Source of the DNA: Desulfobacterales bacterium
GTDB lineage: Bacteria > Desulfobacterota > Desulfobacteria > Desulfobacterales > UBA11574
Direction: 5' to 3'
Assembly (NCBI GenBank): GCA_030601485.1
Contig: JAUVTO010000058.1
Coordinates: 1-9,542 of the forward strand
Length of the DNA stretch: 9,542 nucleotides
Shown here: in pieces, positions 7,225 through 9,542 of the stretch
How positions within the stretch are numbered: the stretch's first letter is position 1
How the letters are laid out: the number at the start of each line of letters is the position of its first letter
Translations under genes and position numbers: made by a program
Notes under the pieces: generated by a model
What the model was told of the DNA's origin: nothing
Databases searched by the model: none
The model's input: the letters and a program-made list of their open reading frames with translations, nothing else

Positions 7225-8029
7225 ACAGGTCCTCTTCACCAAGGTATGCCTTGATCACTTCGGGATGATTCTGCACTTCCACAGGTGTGCCGTCAATGAT
7301 CATGTTGCCAAAATTGAGAACAAAGACATGATCGGAAAGATCCATGACCACGCCCATGTCATGCTCCACCAGGAGACAGGTGATCTTCCATTGTTCATCT
7401 TCATTAATGTCTATGATAAACCGGGCCATGTCTTCAACTTCTTCAAGATTAAGTCCGGCCAGTGGTTCATCAAGAATCAGAAGCTCGGGTTCCAGGGCCA
7501 GTGCACGACCCAGTTCTACCCGCTTTTGAAGGCCGTACGGCAACATTCCGACCGGTTTATTCCGAATATGTTGGATCTCTAAAAGATCTATTATTTTTTC
7601 TTCGATAAAGGCCCGGTGTTCAATCTCTTCCCGCGCAGTTTTACCAATATATACCGATCCACTGGCGATGCCCGATTTAGAATGGATGTGCCTGCCCAGA
7701 CGGATGTTGTCCAATACCGTCATTCCGCCAAAGACCTCGACTTTCTGAAAAGTCCTGGCAATACCCAGTTTTGCCCTTTTATACGGTTTTAATTTGTTGA
7801 TCTTTTTTCCTTTGTAATGGATGTTACCTTTTTGCGGTATATAAAGACCGTTAATAATATTCATCATCACGGTCTTTCCGGCTCCGTTGGGCCCGATCAC
7901 AGAGTGTATCTCTCCTTTTCTTATTTTCAGGCTGACGCCGACCAGGGCAAGAACCTTTCCAAAACTCATATGAACGTCCTCTATCTCTAACAAAACGTCC
8001 TGTTCTTTGATTGCATTTGATACTGCCAA
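7208..8029 (-). CDS. livG: branched-chain amino acid-type ABC transporter ATP-binding protein LivG
   Basis: The second ATPase of the importer, 273 residues. Walker A is G-P-N-G-A-G-K-T (46-53), followed by 'N-I-I-N-G-L-Y-x-P-x-x-G'. A-R-T-F-Q-K is the LivG-type Q-loop. The signature motif is the divergent LPYGLQKRVE, where many LivG have LSYGxQ. Walker B is LLILDEPLAGLN and the switch is LLVEHDMGVVM. The E-H-D-M and A-G-L-N features distinguish it from LivF. The start is TTG at 8029: AAGGAAGG ends 9 nt upstream, and no in-frame ATG exists nearby before the conserved region. It is the first gene after a terminator-like hairpin and so probably opens the operon. It overlaps the CoA ligase gene, implying translational coupling. 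Confidence 0.94.
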   Translation of the reverse strand: MAVSNAIKEQDVLLEIEDVHMSFGKVLALVGVSLKIRKGEIHSVIGPNGAGKTVMMNIINGLYIPQKGNIHYKGKKINKLKPYKRAKLGIARTFQKVEVFGGMTVLDNIRLGRHIHSKSGIASGSVYIGKTAREEIEHRAFIEEKIIDLLEIQHIRNKPVGMLPYGLQKRVELGRALALEPELLILDEPLAGLNLEEVEDMARFIIDINEDEQWKITCLLVEHDMGVVMDLSDHVFVLNFGNMIIDGTPVEVQNHPEVIKAYLGEEDLYATRR

Positions 8030-8050
8030 TATTCTTAACCTTCCTTTATG

Positions 8051-8076
8051 AAAAAAGAGCCGAGAATCTTCGCTCT
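8051..8076 (-). terminator. rho-independent terminator after the LOG gene, before livG
   Basis: On the minus strand AGAGC and GCTCT form a 5-bp stem, extended by a further two pairs (GA/TC) after one bulged G, closing a short loop. A run of six T follows directly. It lies 33 nt past the LOG stop and about 20 nt before livG. It could end the selenoprotein-LOG transcript or act as an attenuator in the livG leader, since the ribosome-binding site of livG begins just after it. Confidence 0.6.
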
Positions 8077-8107
8077 GAGAATTATCTATTTATTTTGGGC
8101 AGATAGT

Positions 8108-8113
8108 ATTATA
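8108..8113 (-). promoter_or_regulatory. possible -10 element for the liv operon
   Basis: The minus strand has a perfect TATAAT overlapping the LOG stop codon. No convincing TTGACA-like -35 is seen 16-18 nt upstream. If used, transcription would begin just ahead of the hairpin at 8051-8076, placing that hairpin in the 5' leader of livG. This is weak evidence in AT-rich sequence. Confidence 0.2.
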
Positions 8114-8759
8114 AAATAATTACTTTTTCTACAGCTTTTACAATTTCATCGGGCTCATCCATAATTTGCAAAATTTCTAAATCTTCCGGAGATATCCGTT
8201 TTTCGGCAAGTAATTTGTCCTTGATCCAGTCAATAAGTCCTGTCCAGTAATCGGAGCCAACCAGAATTAACGGAAACGGCTTTATGCGTTGTGTTTGAAT
8301 CAGTGTGACCGCCTCAAACAGCTCATCCAGCGTGCCAAAACCGCCGGGCATGATAATATAGGCTGCGGCATATTTAATGAACATGACCTTACGAATAAAA
8401 AAGTATTTAAAATCGACTCTAATATTTGCAAAAGGATTTGGTTTCTGCTCAAATGGCAGGATAATATTCAGGCCGATGGAAGTTCCTCCCGCCTCTGCCG
8501 CACCTTTGTTTGCCGCTTCCATTACTCCGCCGCCGCCGCCGGTGATAACAGCAAAGTTGTTTTTTGCAAAAAGAGCGGCCAGTGCTTCGGTTTTTCTGTA
8601 AACTGGATCATCCGGCTGAACCCTGGCTGACCCGAATATCGACACAGAAGGTCCGATATCATGGAGCGTTTCTATCCCTTCAACGAATTCGCCCATGATT
8701 CTGAAAAGACGCCACGCTTCGCCTATTTTAAAGTCGTCAACAAGAAATTGTTTATCCAT
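8109..8759 (-). CDS. LOG family (TIGR00730-type) nucleotide phosphoribohydrolase homologue
   Basis: A 216-residue cytoplasmic Rossmann-like protein. It carries the LOG signature PGGFGTLDE (138-146), preceded by an R-K pair (123-124). A glycine-rich loop GGGGGVMEA (74-82) and an N-terminal 'I-F-G-S-A-R' strand (41-46) complete the fold. Family members characterised in plants and bacteria cleave nucleoside 5'-monophosphates (for example cytokinin riboside monophosphates) to base and ribose 5-phosphate. Many are mis-labelled 'lysine decarboxylase'. The physiological substrate here is unknown. The start is taken as ATG at 8759 (MDKQFLV); longer in-frame starts, up to 8858, would overlap the upstream selenoprotein gene and add residues with no family likeness. 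The upstream gene ends 43 nt before, on the same strand, so the two may share a transcript. Confidence 0.87.
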   Translation of the reverse strand: MDKQFLVDDFKIGEAWRLFRIMGEFVEGIETLHDIGPSVSIFGSARVQPDDPVYRKTEALAALFAKNNFAVITGGGGGVMEAANKGAAEAGGTSIGLNIILPFEQKPNPFANIRVDFKYFFIRKVMFIKYAAAYIIMPGGFGTLDELFEAVTLIQTQRIKPFPLILVGSDYWTGLIDWIKDKLLAEKRISPEDLEILQIMDEPDEIVKAVEKVIIL

Positions 8760-8783
8760 ATAAAATCCACAGGGCCTAGTGTT

Positions 8784-8800
8784 ATCGGCATACAGCCGAC
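8784..8800 (-). promoter_or_regulatory. candidate bacterial SECIS hairpin for the second UGA
   Basis: On the minus strand TCGGC (8799-8795) pairs perfectly with GCCGA (8789-8785), with an extra G-U pair outside and a 5-nt loop UGUAU. The loop starts 18 nt after the UGA at 8814-8812 and has G at its second position. A short stem with a G among the first loop bases, roughly 16-37 nt from UGA, is what is known of bacterial SECIS elements that bind SelB. It lies beyond the TAA stop, hence in untranslated sequence. Confidence 0.55.
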
Positions 8801-8802
8801 TA

Positions 8803-9030
8803 TTAAACGCCTCATGTCCCGCCGTTAAATCCGATGGTAACCTTATCCTGGTCCACAATCACCGGAACCTTGCGCATACCGTCGGAATATTCCAGCATGT
8901 CTTTCAGTTTGTCGGTATCGTGCCGAACGTCGTAGTACTCAACCTTTTTTCCTTGTTTTTTAAAAGCTTCACGAGCCGCGTTTGTGTAAGGTCACGTATC
9001 TTTACCATAAATCAAGATGTTATCAGCCAT
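8803..9030 (-). CDS. Uxx-star family glutaredoxin-like selenoprotein with two selenocysteines
   Basis: Reading from the ATG at 9030 gives 75 codons to a TAA (8805-8803), with TGA at codon 13 (8994-8992) and codon 73 (8814-8812). An AAGGAG site ends 9 nt before the ATG. The protein opens MADNILIYGKDT-U-PYT: a beta strand followed by the redox motif of a glutaredoxin, with Sec in place of the first Cys of C-P-Y-C and Thr in place of the second. The thioredoxin-fold cis-proline strand (K-V-P-V-I-V, Pro56) and the G-F-N-G-G turn follow. The tail is T-U-G-V-stop, i.e. Sec two residues from the terminus. As I recall it, this is the arrangement behind the NCBI name 'Uxx-star'. No cysteine is present. 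Both TGAs fall where redox chalcogens belong and no other stop occurs, which argues for Sec insertion rather than decay. The ligase gene at 5272 uses TGA as a stop, so TGA is not globally reassigned. It is slightly shorter than ordinary glutaredoxins. The partner and the substrate are unknown. Confidence 0.93.
8967..8990 (-). promoter_or_regulatory. candidate bacterial SECIS hairpin for the first UGA
   Basis: One nucleotide after UGA codon 13 (8994-8992) the minus strand can form CUU-(A)-CAC paired with GUG-AAG: six pairs with one bulged A. The 11-nt loop contains GG 15-16 nt from the UGA. Position and a G-containing loop suit a bacterial SECIS read within the coding region, but the stem is modest and the loop is larger than in the classical fdhF element. 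Confidence 0.4.
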
Positions 9031-9142
9031 TGTTCCCATCTCCTTGAGTTAATATTTATGAGAGGATAAGATATTAATTAATTTCATACAAATTCAGGGT
9101 ATTGGATGTAATAGTCGAGAAAGCCCTAACAGCTATTTGATG

Positions 9143-9170
9143 TTTTGTCAATGATTACAGATTGACAAAA
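9143..9170. promoter_or_regulatory. perfect inverted repeat (operator-like) between divergent genes
   Basis: TTTTGTCAAT (9143-9152) and ATTGACAAAA (9161-9170) are exact reverse complements separated by 8 nt. The centre lies between the divergent ptsH and selenoprotein genes. Each arm contains TTGACA on one strand. The one on the plus strand (9162-9167) is followed after 17 nt by TAGAAA (9185-9190), a possible but imperfect promoter for ptsH that would start transcription almost at its ATG. On the minus strand no good -10 follows at the same spacing. The symmetry suggests a dimeric regulator site. The remainder of the spacer to 9030 is AT-rich, with nothing else I can name. Confidence 0.45.
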
Positions 9171-9195
9171 ATCATGGAGATTGGTAGAAATTTTT

Positions 9196-9483
9196 ATGGT
9201 TAAAAACAATTCGGCTATTGGACTTTCAAAAAATGTTGCCATTACAAACCCCCTTGGCCTTCATGCAAGGTCGGCGGCAAAAATAGCAAAACTTGTTAAA
9301 AAAGCAAGATCAAACGTGTGGATTATTAAAGACAAAGACAAGGCGGATGCTTCCAGAATTATCGATATTCTTAGCCTGGCCGGTATAAAAGATTCAAAAT
9401 TAACGTTATTAATTGACGATCAATCGGATATTGAAATTTTAAATGATCTTGCACGACTCATTGAAAACGGCTTTGGAGAATAA
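9196..9483 (+). CDS. ptsH: HPr family phosphocarrier protein (PTS)
   Basis: A 95-residue HPr. The active-site motif GLHARSA contains His23, which aligns with His15 of E. coli HPr and would accept phosphate from enzyme I. The usual Pro after Arg (R-P-A) is Ser here. A gap-free alignment from the active histidine to the 'ILSLAG' helix region places Arg54 at the regulatory Ser46 position, with Ser53 just before it. The HPr kinase site may therefore be absent. The ATG at 9196 is preferred; only a weak GGTAG precedes it (8 nt), while a stronger GGAG at 9176-9179 is 16 nt away and sits too close to an upstream in-frame TTG at 9181. It is immediately followed by ptsI. In Desulfobacterota such HPr proteins often serve regulatory or mannose-type PTS phosphorelays, which is inference here. 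Confidence 0.9.
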   Translation: MVKNNSAIGLSKNVAITNPLGLHARSAAKIAKLVKKARSNVWIIKDKDKADASRIIDILSLAGIKDSKLTLLIDDQSDIEILNDLARLIENGFGE

Positions 9484-9489
9484 TCAGGA

Positions 9490-9542
9490 ATGCCAAATAC
9501 AAACGAAATGGAATTGCAACTCAGCGGTATTACTGCCTCTCC
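9490..9542 (+). CDS. ptsI: phosphoenolpyruvate-protein phosphotransferase (enzyme I), N-terminus only
   Basis: Seventeen complete codons are inside the window before the right edge cuts the gene. The ATG at 9490 has GGAG ending 11 nt upstream, inside the end of ptsH, and lies 6 nt after the ptsH stop. The peptide reads MPNTNEMELQLSGITAS and then a codon beginning CC (Pro). This matches the conserved enzyme I opening 'L-x-G-I-x-A-S-P-G'. Enzyme I takes phosphate from phosphoenolpyruvate and passes it to HPr, so the ptsH-ptsI order supports the call. The catalytic histidine lies far outside the window. Confidence 0.75.
   Translation, partial: MPNTNEMELQLSGITAS

Noticed and set aside
7225..7242. 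TTG at 7242 as the start of the CoA ligase
   Set aside because: The ATG at 7224 has a properly spaced GAGG site and the six extra residues are not family-like; the longer start would only deepen the overlap with livG.
8760..8858. Longer N-terminus for the LOG protein starting at 8858
   Set aside because: The extra 33 residues overlap the selenoprotein gene in another frame and show no LOG family similarity; the ATG at 8759 gives the normal family start.
8803..9030. Reading the glutaredoxin-like frame as a pseudogene broken by two stop codons
   Set aside because: Both stops are TGA, both are at expected redox positions, the frame is otherwise intact with a good ribosome-binding site, and SECIS-like hairpins follow. 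Random decay would not give this pattern.
8779..9069. Plus-strand ORF of 96 codons over the selenoprotein region
   Set aside because: It is antisense to the glutaredoxin-like gene, has no ribosome-binding site or recognisable domain, and arises because TGA is read through on the other strand.

Overview
The window looks like chromosomal DNA of a Desulfobacterota bacterium (a Desulfobacterales-type sulfate reducer or relative). This rests on gene content and order: a branched-chain-amino-acid-type (Liv) ABC transporter operon with an acyl-CoA ligase inside it, a selenocysteine-containing glutaredoxin-like gene, and intergenic AT-rich CAAAT / GGTAT-type degenerate repeats that I associate with these genomes. 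The assignment is inference; no rRNA or other marker gene is present.

Right end, plus strand: ptsH (HPr, 9196-9483), then the first codons of ptsI (enzyme I, from 9490, cut by the window). These genes diverge from everything to their left. The divergent spacer (9031-9195) carries a perfect 10-bp inverted repeat.

Minus strand, reading right to left: first comes a 75-residue glutaredoxin-like selenoprotein (8803-9030) that a standard ORF call misses because it has two in-frame TGA codons. One TGA sits at the redox-active position of the thioredoxin fold (U-P-Y-T). The other is three codons before the true TAA stop (U-G-V-stop). This is the architecture of the 'Uxx-star' glutaredoxin-like (seleno)proteins. 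The protein has no cysteine, so the two selenocysteines would be its only chalcogen redox centres. A compact hairpin lies downstream of each TGA at roughly the spacing of a bacterial SECIS. A LOG-family (TIGR00730-like) nucleotide-hydrolase homologue (8109-8759) follows 43 nt later, then a probable terminator.

The large operon follows: livG (7208-8029), a long-chain-type acyl-CoA synthetase (5272-7224), livH (4366-5250), livM (3136-4236), livK (1689-2936), livF (858-1670) and a LEA type 2 lipoprotein (230-829). Together these encode a periplasmic binding protein, two permeases, two ATPases and a CoA ligase. The likeliest reading is import of an organic acid or amino-acid-like substrate, possibly coupled to CoA activation of a carboxylate in the cytoplasm. 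Two spacers within the operon (livM-livK and livH-livM) hold palindromic or repetitive elements. A second AMP-forming ligase starts at 114 and runs off the left edge.

The most notable item is the two-selenocysteine Uxx-star gene at 8803-9030. The rest is a coherent but fairly ordinary transport/activation operon with a few regulatory curiosities.
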